NCBI GenBank assembly: GCA_026003935.1
Contig: BPIE01000002.1
Location: forward strand, 1 to 64,000
DNA from: Tepidiforma sp.
GTDB taxonomy: Bacteria; Chloroflexota; Dehalococcoidia; Tepidiformales; Tepidiformaceae
DNA length: 64,000 nucleotides
Direction of reading: 5' to 3'
This document shows positions 1 through 9,529 of this stretch, piece by piece (position 1 is the stretch's first letter; every line of letters starts with the position of its first letter). The notes beneath the pieces were generated by a model, which was not told where the DNA came from, made no database searches, and worked only from the letters and a program-made list of their open reading frames with translations. The translations under genes were made by a program, and so were the position numbers.

Positions 1-1
1 C

Positions 2-1033
2 GCCCAGCTGATCCATGAGCAGGAGACCGGGCTCGCCGTCGACCCCTCCCGGCTGACCGTCGCCGACTGGCTCCGCCAGTGGCTCGAGCAGCGCCGGCCG
101 CACCTCCGGGAGACCACGTTCGAGCGCTACCGCGCCTCGGTCGAAGGCCGCCTCATCCCCGCCCTCGGCCGGCTGCCGCTCCAACAGCTGAAGCCCATCC
201 ACGTCCAGCAGGCCTACGCCCGCTGGCAGGACGAGGGGCTCGCCCCCGCGACCATCGCCAGCCACCACCGCGTGCTCGGCAAGGCGCTCAAAGACGCGCT
301 CCGCCTCCAGCTCATCGGGCGCATCGTCACCCAGGCCGTCGAGGTGCCGTCGGCGCAATCACGCACCATTGACCTGACCACCATTGACCTGCAGGGCCTC
401 ATCCGTTCGCTCGCCGAAGCAGAGCAGCCGTGGCGCACCGCCATCCTCCTGATCGCGTACACCGGCATGCGGCGCAGTGAAGCGCTCGGCCTGGAATGGC
501 AGGACATCGACCTCGACCGCTTCCCTGATGCCGGCGTCGGCACCGCAAGCATTAGGCAGGCCCGCACGCGCACTGCCGCCGGCGCCATCCTGGTCCGCGA
601 GCCGAAAACACGGGCCGGAGTCCGCCAGGTGCCACTCCTTCCGCCGGTCGTCCAGGCCCTGCGCGAGTGGCGGACACGTCAGCTCGCACACCGGCTCGCC
701 TCGGGCGCCGACTGGCAGGCAGGTGACTTTGTCTTCAGTGTCGGCCCGGCCCCGATGCGGCCTGACAGTCTCACCGTCTGGTGGACGCGGCACGCCCGGC
801 GCCACGGGCTAACCATCAGACTCCACGACCTGCGCCACCTCGCGGCCACGCTGATGGCGCAGTACGGCGTGCCGCCCCGGGTCATCGCGCAGGTGCTCGG
901 GCACGCGCGAGCCTCGTTCACCCTGGATGTCTACGCCGGCAAGCCGGATTTCGAGGCGCTCCTCGACGCCGTCCAGGCGCTCGGGCGGGCCTACCGGGAC
1001 GCGCGCGAGCACTCGCACCGCCCAAATCCGTAG
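2..1033 (+). CDS. tyrosine-type site-specific integrase (5'-truncated by window edge)
   Basis: Frame 2 is open from base 2; N-terminal SAM-like DNA-binding region (TVADWLRQWLEQRRPHLRETTFERYRASVEGRLIPALG) and catalytic R...HDLRHLAATLM...LGHARASFTLDVYA motifs. Confidence 0.93.
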   Translation, partial: AQLIHEQETGLAVDPSRLTVADWLRQWLEQRRPHLRETTFERYRASVEGRLIPALGRLPLQQLKPIHVQQAYARWQDEGLAPATIASHHRVLGKALKDALRLQLIGRIVTQAVEVPSAQSRTIDLTTIDLQGLIRSLAEAEQPWRTAILLIAYTGMRRSEALGLEWQDIDLDRFPDAGVGTASIRQARTRTAAGAILVREPKTRAGVRQVPLLPPVVQALREWRTRQLAHRLASGADWQAGDFVFSVGPAPMRPDSLTVWWTRHARRHGLTIRLHDLRHLAATLMAQYGVPPRVIAQVLGHARASFTLDVYAGKPDFEALLDAVQALGRAYRDAREHSHRPNP

Positions 1034-1072
1034 CCAAACGGTAGCCAAATGCGAAGTCGCTTCAACAATAAA

Positions 1073-1094
1073 GGGCTCAACTTACGTCGAGCCC
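1073..1094 (+). terminator. putative hairpin terminator downstream of integrase
   Basis: GGGCTC-AACTTACGTC-GAGCCC inverted repeat followed by agattcatttt. Confidence 0.45.
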
Positions 1095-1107
1095 AGATTC
1101 ATTTTCC

Positions 1108-1184
1108 TGGTAGCGCGTAGGGGATTCGAACCCCTGGTCTCCACCTTGAAAGGGTGGCGTCCTAGGCCTCTAGACGAACGCGCC
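1108..1184 (-). tRNA. tRNA-Glu (anticodon TTC), CCA encoded
   Basis: Reverse complement GGCGCGTTCGTCTAGAGGCCTAGGACGCCACCCTTTCAAGGTGG...GGTTCGAATCCCCTACGCGCTACCA folds as a cloverleaf with anticodon TTC. Confidence 0.95.
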
Positions 1185-1263
1185 GCTTGCGTTCCTTCAG
1201 CCTACCACGCCAACCCGTTGCAGGCACCCGGGGATAGGGAAGCACCGGACGGCTGCGCCCGGT

Positions 1264-2286
1264 TCAAAGTCCCTGGTTGAAATCAGCAAAGGTGAAGAAG
1301 TCGTTGAGCGCGGTGAGCCGTCCGCTCACGAGCAGTACCCCAACGATGATGAGCGAAAGGCCGCTGACAATCTCGATAATCGGCCCGTACCGCTGAACCC
1401 GGCGAATCATGCGCTGTGCATCGGACACCGCCAGCCCGGCGATGAGGAACGGGACCGCCAACCCGGCCGCATACCACGAGAGAAGGTAAGTGCCGCGAAG
1501 CGCCTCCCCGGACGTGGCAGCGAGCGTGAGTATCGAGCCGAGAATGGGCCCTACGCAGGGCGTCCAACCAAGCGCAAATGCGCCACCCACGAAGGCTGAG
1601 CGAAGGTAGCCGACGCCGTGGTTCCTCGCGACGGGAACCTCAAATGTGCGCTGGAAGAGACCAAGCTGAACGTAGCCGGCAAACCGCAGCCAAACGAGGA
1701 GAAGAACGACCCCGAGTGCCGCAAGTCGAGGCCGGTCGCTTTCGAGATTTCCGAGGTCGGCAAGCAGCACGAAAACCCCGGTGCAGAGCAAAAGCAAAGC
1801 TGCCGAGAGCAGCGGCTCGGCCCGGCCGCGCGGCGGAACGATGAGGATCCCCATGACCACGAGCAGTGCACCGGCAATTTCGCCCAGCCGCTCCTGATTA
1901 TCCACGAGGACAAAGGAGCCGAGCAGGCCGGCCGCAGCACCAAGCGCAACAAAAACAATTGAAAGCCCCGTGACGAACGCGACGGCATGCGTGAAGGTGA
2001 CGCGGCGGCTCGCGACGACGCGCCCGTTTTCAATGCTGGCGCCGGAAATTTGGGCGATAAAGATGGGGACCAGCGGCAGAACACAGGGTGAGACGAACGA
2101 CAGCACGCCAGCCGAGAAGGCGAGGAACGGACCGGCCGGCCCGCGGAGGTCGAAGCTCGAACTCGTGAGGGGCCCGACCGCGAAGGCGACAATCGGAATG
2201 ACGGCGAGGATGACGAGCAGCAGGTAGCCGGTCTGGCGGTTGAGACGCGGTCCGGAGAGCGTGCCCTGGCGAGCCATCACGGCCAT
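1264..2286 (-). CDS. ccdA: cytochrome c biogenesis protein CcdA / DsbD-like transmembrane protein
   Basis: FLAFSAGVLSFVSPCVLPLVPIFIAQISGA motif, multiple TM helices, second half with GWTPCVGPILGSIL. Confidence 0.9.
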   Translation of the reverse strand: MAVMARQGTLSGPRLNRQTGYLLLVILAVIPIVAFAVGPLTSSSFDLRGPAGPFLAFSAGVLSFVSPCVLPLVPIFIAQISGASIENGRVVASRRVTFTHAVAFVTGLSIVFVALGAAAGLLGSFVLVDNQERLGEIAGALLVVMGILIVPPRGRAEPLLSAALLLLCTGVFVLLADLGNLESDRPRLAALGVVLLLVWLRFAGYVQLGLFQRTFEVPVARNHGVGYLRSAFVGGAFALGWTPCVGPILGSILTLAATSGEALRGTYLLSWYAAGLAVPFLIAGLAVSDAQRMIRRVQRYGPIIEIVSGLSLIIVGVLLVSGRLTALNDFFTFADFNQGL

Positions 2287-2339
2287 TGTAGGCGTTTACG
2301 CGGCGCGATGAGGGGACCGGCAGGGGAATCTCCCGAGGT

Positions 2340-2594
2340 TCAAAGTAAGGGATTTTTACCGGATGAGCCGCCGCCCTGAACTTCCGGCAGGCTGTCGTCG
2401 AGACCGAGCAGCCGCCGGCGGGCAGCCTCCCAGCGTTCCTTTGCACGCGCCTCGCGCCCTAGCAGCCCCTTCAGCTGGTCGGGGCGGATGCGCTCGCCTT
2501 CGAGAAACACGCGGTGGAGATGCTCGAGCTGTTTCTGCCAGGCCTCCCACGCGGCGCGGTATTCAGCAAGCGTCTCGTCGTCGACAAAGGCCAT
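2340..2594 (-). CDS. small charged hypothetical protein (84 aa)
   Basis: ORF with coding-like composition between ccdA and the tRNA; helical charged sequence MAFVDDETLAEYRAAWEAWQKQLEHLHR. Confidence 0.55.
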   Translation of the reverse strand: MAFVDDETLAEYRAAWEAWQKQLEHLHRVFLEGERIRPDQLKGLLGREARAKERWEAARRRLLGLDDSLPEVQGGGSSGKNPLL

Positions 2595-2633
2595 CTCGAA
2601 CCTCCCCGTTGCGGCCGGAATCCGGCGGAGACA

Positions 2634-2663
2634 CGCAGGGCCCGGCTGGTGCCGGGCCCTGCG
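2634..2663. terminator. perfect 13-bp GC hairpin downstream of tRNA-Glu(CTC)
   Basis: CGCAGGGCCCGGC-TGGT-GCCGGGCCCTGCG; no clear U-tract. Confidence 0.5.
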
Positions 2664-2672
2664 GTTGGTCGC

Positions 2673-2749
2673 TGGTAGCGCATAGGGGATTCGAACCCCT
2701 GATCTCCGCCTTGAGAGGGCGGTGTCCTAGGCCACTAGACGAATGCGCC
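2673..2749 (-). tRNA. tRNA-Glu (anticodon CTC), CCA encoded
   Basis: Reverse complement GGCGCATTCGTCTAGTGGCCTAGGACACCGCCCTCTCAAGGCGG...GGTTCGAATCCCCTATGCGCTACCA, anticodon CTC. Confidence 0.95.
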
Positions 2750-2770
2750 GTTTCTCCGAGGATAGCCAAC

Positions 2771-4051
2771 GTGCGACGATTCGGGCAAGGTTTGGCGTTC
2801 GTGCGAATCATCCCCGGCCACCGCTACGCACTGCTGTTCCCCTTACTCGGGGCTCTGCTTCTGCTGAGCTGTCGCGACAGCTCCGGCGCGCGGCAGACCG
2901 TTCCGCTACCTGCCTCGTACCGGCAGATGCTCGACGAAGTGGCAGAGGTTCGCGGACTGACACCGCCAGGTTCGCTCCGGATCGGCACGGTCCGTCGGGA
3001 AGAGCTTGGCGAACTGCTTGCGAGCCGAGCACTCCCGACGGAGACGTCATCGCCTCGCGATGACATCTACCGGCTGCTCGGACTGCTGCCCCCGGGAACC
3101 AGCTACGAAGCGGCGTGGCGCGCGGCGCTCGAATCCTCCGCGGGAGCAGTCTATATCCCGGGCCAACGGGAGGTCTGGCTCATCAGGGACGGTGTCCTGC
3201 CGGAGAGTCCTGAATCGCTCGCCCCGTGGGAACGTCGTCTCCTCGCCCACGAATTCGTCCACGCCCTCCAGGACTATCACTTCGATATCTCGCGTCTCGA
3301 GCGCATCGCGGAGACGCTCGATGCCCGCCTTGCACTGCGCGCGCTGCTCGAGGGCGATGCCGTCTGGAGCGAGTCGCAATGGACGGCGCGCCACCTTCTC
3401 CCTTCGCTCACGGGGACAGCGGAGCTCGAACCGCCGCCCGCGGGTTCAAGTGTGCCGCCTGCGCTCGCGCGCGAGTCGGCGTTCGCCTACGGAGCGGGGA
3501 GCGAGTGGGTAGCGCTGCTGCGCGACGGCAACGCGAGCGCCATCGACGAAGTGCTGCGCGCTGAAGGTCCGTGGTTCACGTCGCTGGTGCTGCATCCGCA
3601 GCTGGTTCAGACGGGTTGGAGCCACACCGAACCAGCGTTTCCGCGGGAGGCGCCGGGGGGCTGGTCAATCATCACGGCGGATTCGCCGGGCGAATTCGTC
3701 CTCTCGAACTGGCTGCAAAGCGGCATCCCGGCGCTGCGTGCTTCGCAGGCGGCTGCGGGCTGGCTTGGCGACAGGGCGGTGCTCTACCAGACGGCGGCAG
3801 ACAGAAGGGCGCTCGCGGTTCGCATCGAGTTCCGGGACGCCAAAGAGGCGGGGGAATTCGCCGCTGCTCATCGCGAGCTCCTCGCGTCGAAGTCGCCCGC
3901 GGTTGACCAGGAACCAGGGCTCGTTTTGGCCGTTCGGCGGGACGGTGTTGCTGAGATTCAGCTGGAGCCACAGTCAACAACGGTCACCATCGTCGCGGCC
4001 GACGACCTTGGCGATGCACGGGAGCTGGCAGCGTTTCTCCGCAACCGCTGA
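2771..4051 (+). CDS. putative lipoprotein with zincin-like HEXXH motif
   Basis: Same frame as ORF 2363..4051, but the start must lie 3' of the tRNA; GTG at 2771; lipobox-like LLLLSC; HEFVHALQDYHFDI. Confidence 0.7.
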   Translation: MRRFGQGLAFVRIIPGHRYALLFPLLGALLLLSCRDSSGARQTVPLPASYRQMLDEVAEVRGLTPPGSLRIGTVRREELGELLASRALPTETSSPRDDIYRLLGLLPPGTSYEAAWRAALESSAGAVYIPGQREVWLIRDGVLPESPESLAPWERRLLAHEFVHALQDYHFDISRLERIAETLDARLALRALLEGDAVWSESQWTARHLLPSLTGTAELEPPPAGSSVPPALARESAFAYGAGSEWVALLRDGNASAIDEVLRAEGPWFTSLVLHPQLVQTGWSHTEPAFPREAPGGWSIITADSPGEFVLSNWLQSGIPALRASQAAAGWLGDRAVLYQTAADRRALAVRIEFRDAKEAGEFAAAHRELLASKSPAVDQEPGLVLAVRRDGVAEIQLEPQSTTVTIVAADDLGDARELAAFLRNR

Positions 4052-4098
4052 CCGGTGGACAGTCGCCTGTCGGGCCAGGGTGCGTACAATCGGCGGCC

Positions 4099-5058
4099 AT
4101 GACAGACGAGATGTTGCTCCCGAAGTTTGACCAGCTGCCTGCAGTCGATGGTGCCCCGCCCGGGTCAGCCTGGTGGCTGTTCGGCCGAGACGATCAGGTT
4201 GGGATGTTCAACCTTCAGACGCCCGAGCGGATCGCGCGCGCGGCCCGGCTTGTCCAGCGCGGCGCAATGTTTCCCCTGAACTGGAACATGGAGCTTCCGA
4301 ACCCGCCGCTGTTCAACCGGGGCGCCGTGCGGCAGACGATTTTCGGCGGCTCCATTCATCACGACGACGTGCTGGACAACTTTTACCCGCAGGCAAGCAG
4401 CCAGTGGGACACGCTGGTGCATGTGGGTAATTCGCAACACGGCTTTTACAACGGGATTCGAAAGGAAGACGTGACCGGGAAACCGGGCTCCCGGGGCGGC
4501 ATCGACAACTGGGCCCGGCGAGGGATTGCCGGGCGCGCCGTGCTCCTCGACATCGGCCGGTTTCTCGCTGACCGAGGCGAACCCATCGACTTCCTGTCGG
4601 ACCGGCGTTTCTCGGTCGACGAACTGGAAGCTTGTCGGGAGGCTCAGCAGGTCCGCATCGAAACCGGAGACGTCTTGCTCCTGCGAACCGGGTGGACCGA
4701 GTGGTACGAGGGCCTCGACGAGCGTGCGCGGGCGGGACTGGCCAACATGGCCACCTTCCGCGCGCCAGGCATCGCAGCAGGCGAACGGATGGCCGAATAT
4801 CTCTGGAATCTCCACATCTGCGCGATTGCCAGCGACCTGCCTTCGGTGGAGGCCTGGCCGCCGCGGCGGGAGCATGGCGGTTTCCTCCACGAATGGCTGC
4901 TCGGCATGTTCGGCATCGCCATCGGCGAACTGTGGGACCTTTCTCGGCTTGCCGCCGACTGCGCCGAAGATGGGCGATACGAGGTGTTTCTCGTCTCGGC
5001 GCCGCTCAACAAGACCGGGGGAATCGGCTCGCCGCCGAATGCGCTGGCGCTGAAATGA
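4099..5058 (+). CDS. cyclase family protein (kynurenine formamidase-like)
   Basis: GGSIHHDDVLDNFYPQASSQWDTLVHVG His/Asp pattern typical of the cyclase family. Confidence 0.85.
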   Translation: MTDEMLLPKFDQLPAVDGAPPGSAWWLFGRDDQVGMFNLQTPERIARAARLVQRGAMFPLNWNMELPNPPLFNRGAVRQTIFGGSIHHDDVLDNFYPQASSQWDTLVHVGNSQHGFYNGIRKEDVTGKPGSRGGIDNWARRGIAGRAVLLDIGRFLADRGEPIDFLSDRRFSVDELEACREAQQVRIETGDVLLLRTGWTEWYEGLDERARAGLANMATFRAPGIAAGERMAEYLWNLHICAIASDLPSVEAWPPRREHGGFLHEWLLGMFGIAIGELWDLSRLAADCAEDGRYEVFLVSAPLNKTGGIGSPPNALALK

Positions 5059-5080
5059 CGCTGGGCGGACTCCGACGGAC

Positions 5081-5707
5081 CTAGCCGTCCGCTTCCGCAA
5101 ACACAGGAAACCGCTTGGTCAGGTGGGAGAGCAGCGCGTCTTCGGCGTTGCGGGCCGCGAGGTCGAGGTCGAACCCGTCCGGATCGAGCAGCCACTGGAA
5201 TGCGATGCCGATGATGGTGCCAATGTGGTGGGCGGCGGCAGCTTCAGGGTCGATATCGAGGCGAAATGCACCTGAACGCTGCCCCTCACGGATCACATTC
5301 GCGGTGCCGCGGCGAAAGTCCCGGTACAGGTCGCGCAGGCGCTGCCCGAGAGCCGGCTCGCTCCGTGCGCTTGCGGTGAAATGCAGGAAGACGTCGTAGG
5401 TAAGGGATTCTTTGCGGGCCATGAGGATGGCAGTCCGCGTGACCATACGGAGCCGGTAGACTGGGTCGAGTCCGGGTCCGATCGAGACTGCAACGGTGTC
5501 GACGAATACCTCGCGACAGCGTTCCAGCACGCCCGCAAGCAGCGCCGCCTTGTCGCCGAAGTGATATGAAACGAGGCCGCGGCTGACGCCAGCGGCCTTG
5601 CTGATTTCGTCGATCGAAGCTTCCTGCCAGCCCTTCTGCCCCATCACGCGGACCGTGGCGTCGATAATCTGGCGCCGCCGTTCGGCGGTGACACTCGAAC
5701 GTCCCAT
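5081..5707 (-). CDS. TetR/AcrR family transcriptional regulator
   Basis: MGRSSVTAERRRQIIDATVRVMGQKGWQEASIDEISKAAGVSRGLVSYHFGDKAALL; internal start of longer ORF 5081..6094. Confidence 0.92.
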   Translation of the reverse strand: MGRSSVTAERRRQIIDATVRVMGQKGWQEASIDEISKAAGVSRGLVSYHFGDKAALLAGVLERCREVFVDTVAVSIGPGLDPVYRLRMVTRTAILMARKESLTYDVFLHFTASARSEPALGQRLRDLYRDFRRGTANVIREGQRSGAFRLDIDPEAAAAHHIGTIIGIAFQWLLDPDGFDLDLAARNAEDALLSHLTKRFPVFAEADG

Positions 5708-5808
5708 CTGCTGGACTCCGGTGAGCAGGTACGCGCAAGGGGCCAGTCGCGTCCTGCGATACTCTACCACTTCGTTCGAGCCGCTGAAACGATGCCAACG
5801 CCGAGCCG

Positions 5809-6663
5809 TCAGGACACCGTCCGCCGCCCGGCAACCTCCCGGCCGTCCTCGACGTCGGTGAGAAACCTCAACACCTCCTTCGCGAAGCTCTGCGGTGCGA
5901 GCACCGGGACGCCGTGCCCAACGCCTTGGAAGGTGACCACGCGCGAGGCCGGCACTTCGGCGGCCATCAGTTCGGACGCGCTGCGCACGGGGTCGTCCTC
6001 GCCGATAGCAATGAGGGTCGGCATGGTCAGCCTGGGTCGCAACAGCGGGAGCAGGTCGGGGCGCTCCTTGCGAACCCGTGCGCATCCGAGCCACCCTGCC
6101 GTGGAGAGCCGCGCGTATCGTTCGCGTATCCCCCTCGCCAAGAACGGGTCCGAAACGCCCATGGCGTTGCGGCGGCCCAACTCTGCGGTGCCGAACCTGC
6201 GCACGACTTCGGTCGCGGCGTCGAGGGTGCGCTCGCGTTCCCAGTACCGCTCGTCGTAGGCCGGGTGGCTGTACGCGGCCGAGGTATCGGAGAGCACGAG
6301 GGCAGCCAGCCGTTCCGGCCTGTTCACCGCGAATTGCAGTGCGATCATCCCGCCGAAGCTGCAGCCGATGAGCCCGAATACGTCCAGGGCAAGGTGGTCG
6401 GCGAGGCCGAGGACATCTTCGGCCATGGCGTCAGCGGTGTAGCTCTCGAGTTCCTCAGGCGCGGCGCTCCTGCCGTGACCGCGAAGGTCCATCGCGACGA
6501 CGAAGTATGACCGTGCGAGCTCCTGGGCGACCGGGTGCCACATGCGCAGGTCGCTCGTGAACCCGTGGAGCAGTACCACGGGCGGCGTTTCGGGATTGCC
6601 GGCTGTTTCGAAGGTGAAGTCGAGGCCCTGGTGTGTGAACGTCGGCACCGGCTGATGGAACAC
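5809..6663 (-). CDS. alpha/beta hydrolase
   Basis: VVLLHGFTSDLRMWHPV, GCSFGGMIAL nucleophile elbow, GVGHGVP. Confidence 0.9.
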   Translation of the reverse strand: MFHQPVPTFTHQGLDFTFETAGNPETPPVVLLHGFTSDLRMWHPVAQELARSYFVVAMDLRGHGRSAAPEELESYTADAMAEDVLGLADHLALDVFGLIGCSFGGMIALQFAVNRPERLAALVLSDTSAAYSHPAYDERYWERERTLDAATEVVRRFGTAELGRRNAMGVSDPFLARGIRERYARLSTAGWLGCARVRKERPDLLPLLRPRLTMPTLIAIGEDDPVRSASELMAAEVPASRVVTFQGVGHGVPVLAPQSFAKEVLRFLTDVEDGREVAGRRTVS

Positions 6664-6736
6664 CGCTCACGGGGAAGGCGCAAGAAGGGAGCGGGGCCGA
6701 TAGAATCGAGGGCCACGTCTTGCCGGGGCCAATTGC

Positions 6737-9520
6737 ATGGAGCGCACCGTTTACGTCGTGCCGCATACCCACTGGGACCGCGAGTGGTATCAGCCGCACG
6801 AGCTGTTCCGCTTGCGCCTCGTCCGGATGATTGACGAGCTCATCGAGCACATGGAAACGCACCCGGAGTACCGTTGCTTCAATCTCGACGGGCAGAGCAT
6901 CGTCATCGCCGATTACCTGGAGCTGCGCCCGGAGAACGAGCCGCGGCTCCGGGCCCTCGTCGAGGCCGGTCGCATCGTGATCGGCCCGTGGTGGGTCCAG
7001 CCCGACGAATTCCTGCCATCCGGGGAATCCCACGTGCGGAGCTTTCAGCGTGGCATCCGCTCCGCAGAGCGCATGGGGGGCTGCCTCCGCGTCGGCCACT
7101 GCGCCGACCAGTTCGGCCACATTGCTCAGATGCCCCAACTGATGCGGCAACTCGGGCTGACGAGCGCCTGCCTATGGCGCGGCGTACCGGATGCCATTCC
7201 CGGGTGGAGTTTCTGGTGGCAGGCGCCCGACGGGACGCGTATCCCGGTACTCTACCTTCGAAATAGCTACTCGAGCGGCTGGAGGCTGCCGCGCGACCCC
7301 GAGGATTTCCTCGAGCGGGTTCGGCGGCAGGAGCGCGACCTGCGCCCGGGGCTCCCGGCGCTCGTCATGAACGGAACCGACCACTCGCGAATGGAGCGCC
7401 ACGTACCGGAGCTGTTGCGGGCGGCCTCGGGTCGAGGCTACGAGCTGCGCCTGGCGACACTGGCTGAGTATGAAGCGGCTGTCCTCGCGGCGGGGGTCGA
7501 CGATGTGGTCCACTGCGGGGAGCTGCGCTCGCCGGACCGTTCGAACGTGCTGGCAGGGGTCCTCTCAGCCAGGATGTACCTCAAGCAGCGCGATTTTGAC
7601 GTCGCCCGATCGCTGGAGAAGTATGCCGAGCCGCTCGAATTGCTGGCGTATCTGCACGGCGGCCCGAGCGGGGCTCCCGCGCTGCGCCACGCCTGGAGCC
7701 TTGCGCTGGAAAATACCCCGCACGACTCCATTTGCGGCTGCAGCATCGACCAGGTGCACCGCGAAATGTTGCCGCGCTACGACAGGGCCGAGCAGCTCGC
7801 GACGGAGGTTGCACGGGAGGCCCTGGGGCATCTGGTCCGAGACGTTGAGGTTCCACCCCAGGGCGGACTCGCAATCTTTCGTCCCGTGATCGGCAGCCCT
7901 GCCATTCTCGAGGCCGATGTTCCCGCCGAGTGGGCAGCGTTCGATGCGCTCCAGCTTCCAGGCGGTACGCGTGTTCCCTTTTCGCTCGAACGTGGGGAGA
8001 GCGTTGCCGTCCTCCAGCGTGAGCAGGTTTCGCCGGCGGGGGCGCTTCGTCACCTCGATTTCCTTCGGGAACAGCGATACGACGTCCATGCCATCGAAGC
8101 GATGACCTGGGAGCTCGAAGGCCGCCACCTGCGGGTTACCACAACGGTCGGGCCCGACATCACAGTGGTGGACGAGGAGGCCATTCGCAGCGAGGTGCGC
8201 CGGATAGGACGCCAAGGCCTCGCAGACACCGCTGAGGTAGTGGTGCGTCGGAGCGCACGGGCACGACTGACGGCGGTATTGCCTCCCGCCGGAGCGGTCC
8301 AGCTGGAGGTCGCCGTTCCCACAGGACAGGCGTCGCCGGCTCCCCGGCCAGCGGCGCGCAGCCGGCGCATCCGCTCGGGTCGCTTCGATGTTCGCCTTCG
8401 CGACGCGGGGCTCCGCATCCTCGACCGAGAAACGGGCTTCTGCCTCGACCCGGGGATCGTGTTTGTTTCGGAGGGTGACCGAGGGGACGAATACAACGCT
8501 GACATCCTCGACGACGCCATTCCCGGCCCGGCGTCGGTCAGCGTCCACGGCACCACGTCGACGCCCGTGTGGCAGGAGCTGCACTACACGCTCGTGTATG
8601 ACCTGCCGGAGGGCCTTGCCCGCGGCCGCGAGCGGCGCAAGCGGCGCGCACGAGTCCAGGAACCGATCGACGTCCGGGTCCGCCTGTGGGAGGGCATGCC
8701 GCTCATCGAGTTCCGCGTTGTGGTCGACAATCGCGCGCGGGACCATCGGCTGCGAGCTCTGGTGCCGCTGCCGTTCGATCCCCTGCGAGTCGTGACCGAG
8801 AACCACTTCCACGTGGCGGAGCGGGGATTGGAGCCCCCGCCGTGGAACGGGGTGAGCGCCGAACAGCCGCCCCGAACATTTCCGCAAAAAGCATTCGCGG
8901 CAGCGGAAGCCGCCGATGCCGGCTTGGCCCTCTTCAATTGGGGCCTGCCGGAAGGTGAGCTCATCGACTGGCAAAACGGAAAGGCGCTTGCCGTGACGCT
9001 GCTGCGCTGCGTCGGCTGGCTGTCGCGTCCCGACCTTCGCAGCCGTCGAGGAGGCGCCGGTCCAACGGTAGCGACCAGCGACAGCCAGTGCCCGGGACGG
9101 CATGAATTCCGGCTCGCGCTGGCGCCCTACCGCGGCTCCTGGCGCTCTGCCCGGATTCAAAACCTGGCGCACGCTTGGGCATTTCCTCCGCTCGGCCGGG
9201 CCACAAACGGACACGAAGGGAACCTCGAGCCGCGTGTGCCGCTCATCGAGGTCGAAGGTGATGCGACGCTGAGTGCGGCCTGCCGAAGCGAGGTGAGCGG
9301 CGAGCCCATTGCCCGTGTCTACGGCGGCTCACTCGGTGGGGTCATCCGCCTCCGGGCACCGGCACTCGCAGGACGCACCGCCGCGCGGGTCGATCTCTTG
9401 GAACGTGGCGACACCATCATCGCAGCCGCCGACGGTTCCTGGAGCTTCGAAGTGCGCCCCTGGGAAATTGTCACGGTTGCATTCCGGGACGGCGGGGCTC
9501 CTAGTGGCGGCGCAACGTAG
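6737..9520 (+). CDS. GH38 family alpha-mannosidase
   Basis: MERTVYVVPHTHWDREWYQPHELFR, HCADQFGHIAQMPQL, LENTPHDSICGCSIDQVHREML. Confidence 0.93.
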   Translation: MERTVYVVPHTHWDREWYQPHELFRLRLVRMIDELIEHMETHPEYRCFNLDGQSIVIADYLELRPENEPRLRALVEAGRIVIGPWWVQPDEFLPSGESHVRSFQRGIRSAERMGGCLRVGHCADQFGHIAQMPQLMRQLGLTSACLWRGVPDAIPGWSFWWQAPDGTRIPVLYLRNSYSSGWRLPRDPEDFLERVRRQERDLRPGLPALVMNGTDHSRMERHVPELLRAASGRGYELRLATLAEYEAAVLAAGVDDVVHCGELRSPDRSNVLAGVLSARMYLKQRDFDVARSLEKYAEPLELLAYLHGGPSGAPALRHAWSLALENTPHDSICGCSIDQVHREMLPRYDRAEQLATEVAREALGHLVRDVEVPPQGGLAIFRPVIGSPAILEADVPAEWAAFDALQLPGGTRVPFSLERGESVAVLQREQVSPAGALRHLDFLREQRYDVHAIEAMTWELEGRHLRVTTTVGPDITVVDEEAIRSEVRRIGRQGLADTAEVVVRRSARARLTAVLPPAGAVQLEVAVPTGQASPAPRPAARSRRIRSGRFDVRLRDAGLRILDRETGFCLDPGIVFVSEGDRGDEYNADILDDAIPGPASVSVHGTTSTPVWQELHYTLVYDLPEGLARGRERRKRRARVQEPIDVRVRLWEGMPLIEFRVVVDNRARDHRLRALVPLPFDPLRVVTENHFHVAERGLEPPPWNGVSAEQPPRTFPQKAFAAAEAADAGLALFNWGLPEGELIDWQNGKALAVTLLRCVGWLSRPDLRSRRGGAGPTVATSDSQCPGRHEFRLALAPYRGSWRSARIQNLAHAWAFPPLGRATNGHEGNLEPRVPLIEVEGDATLSAACRSEVSGEPIARVYGGSLGGVIRLRAPALAGRTAARVDLLERGDTIIAAADGSWSFEVRPWEIVTVAFRDGGAPSGGAT

Positions 9521-9529
9521 CATGCGCGC

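Noticed and set aside
2363-2770. N-terminal extension of ORF 2363..4051
   Set aside because: It would translate straight through tRNA-Glu(CTC) and antisense to ORF 2340..2594; the real start is most likely at or after 2771
7565-9214. 549-aa ORF antisense to the GH38 gene
   Set aside because: High-GC antisense artefact; sense frame has clear GH38 motifs
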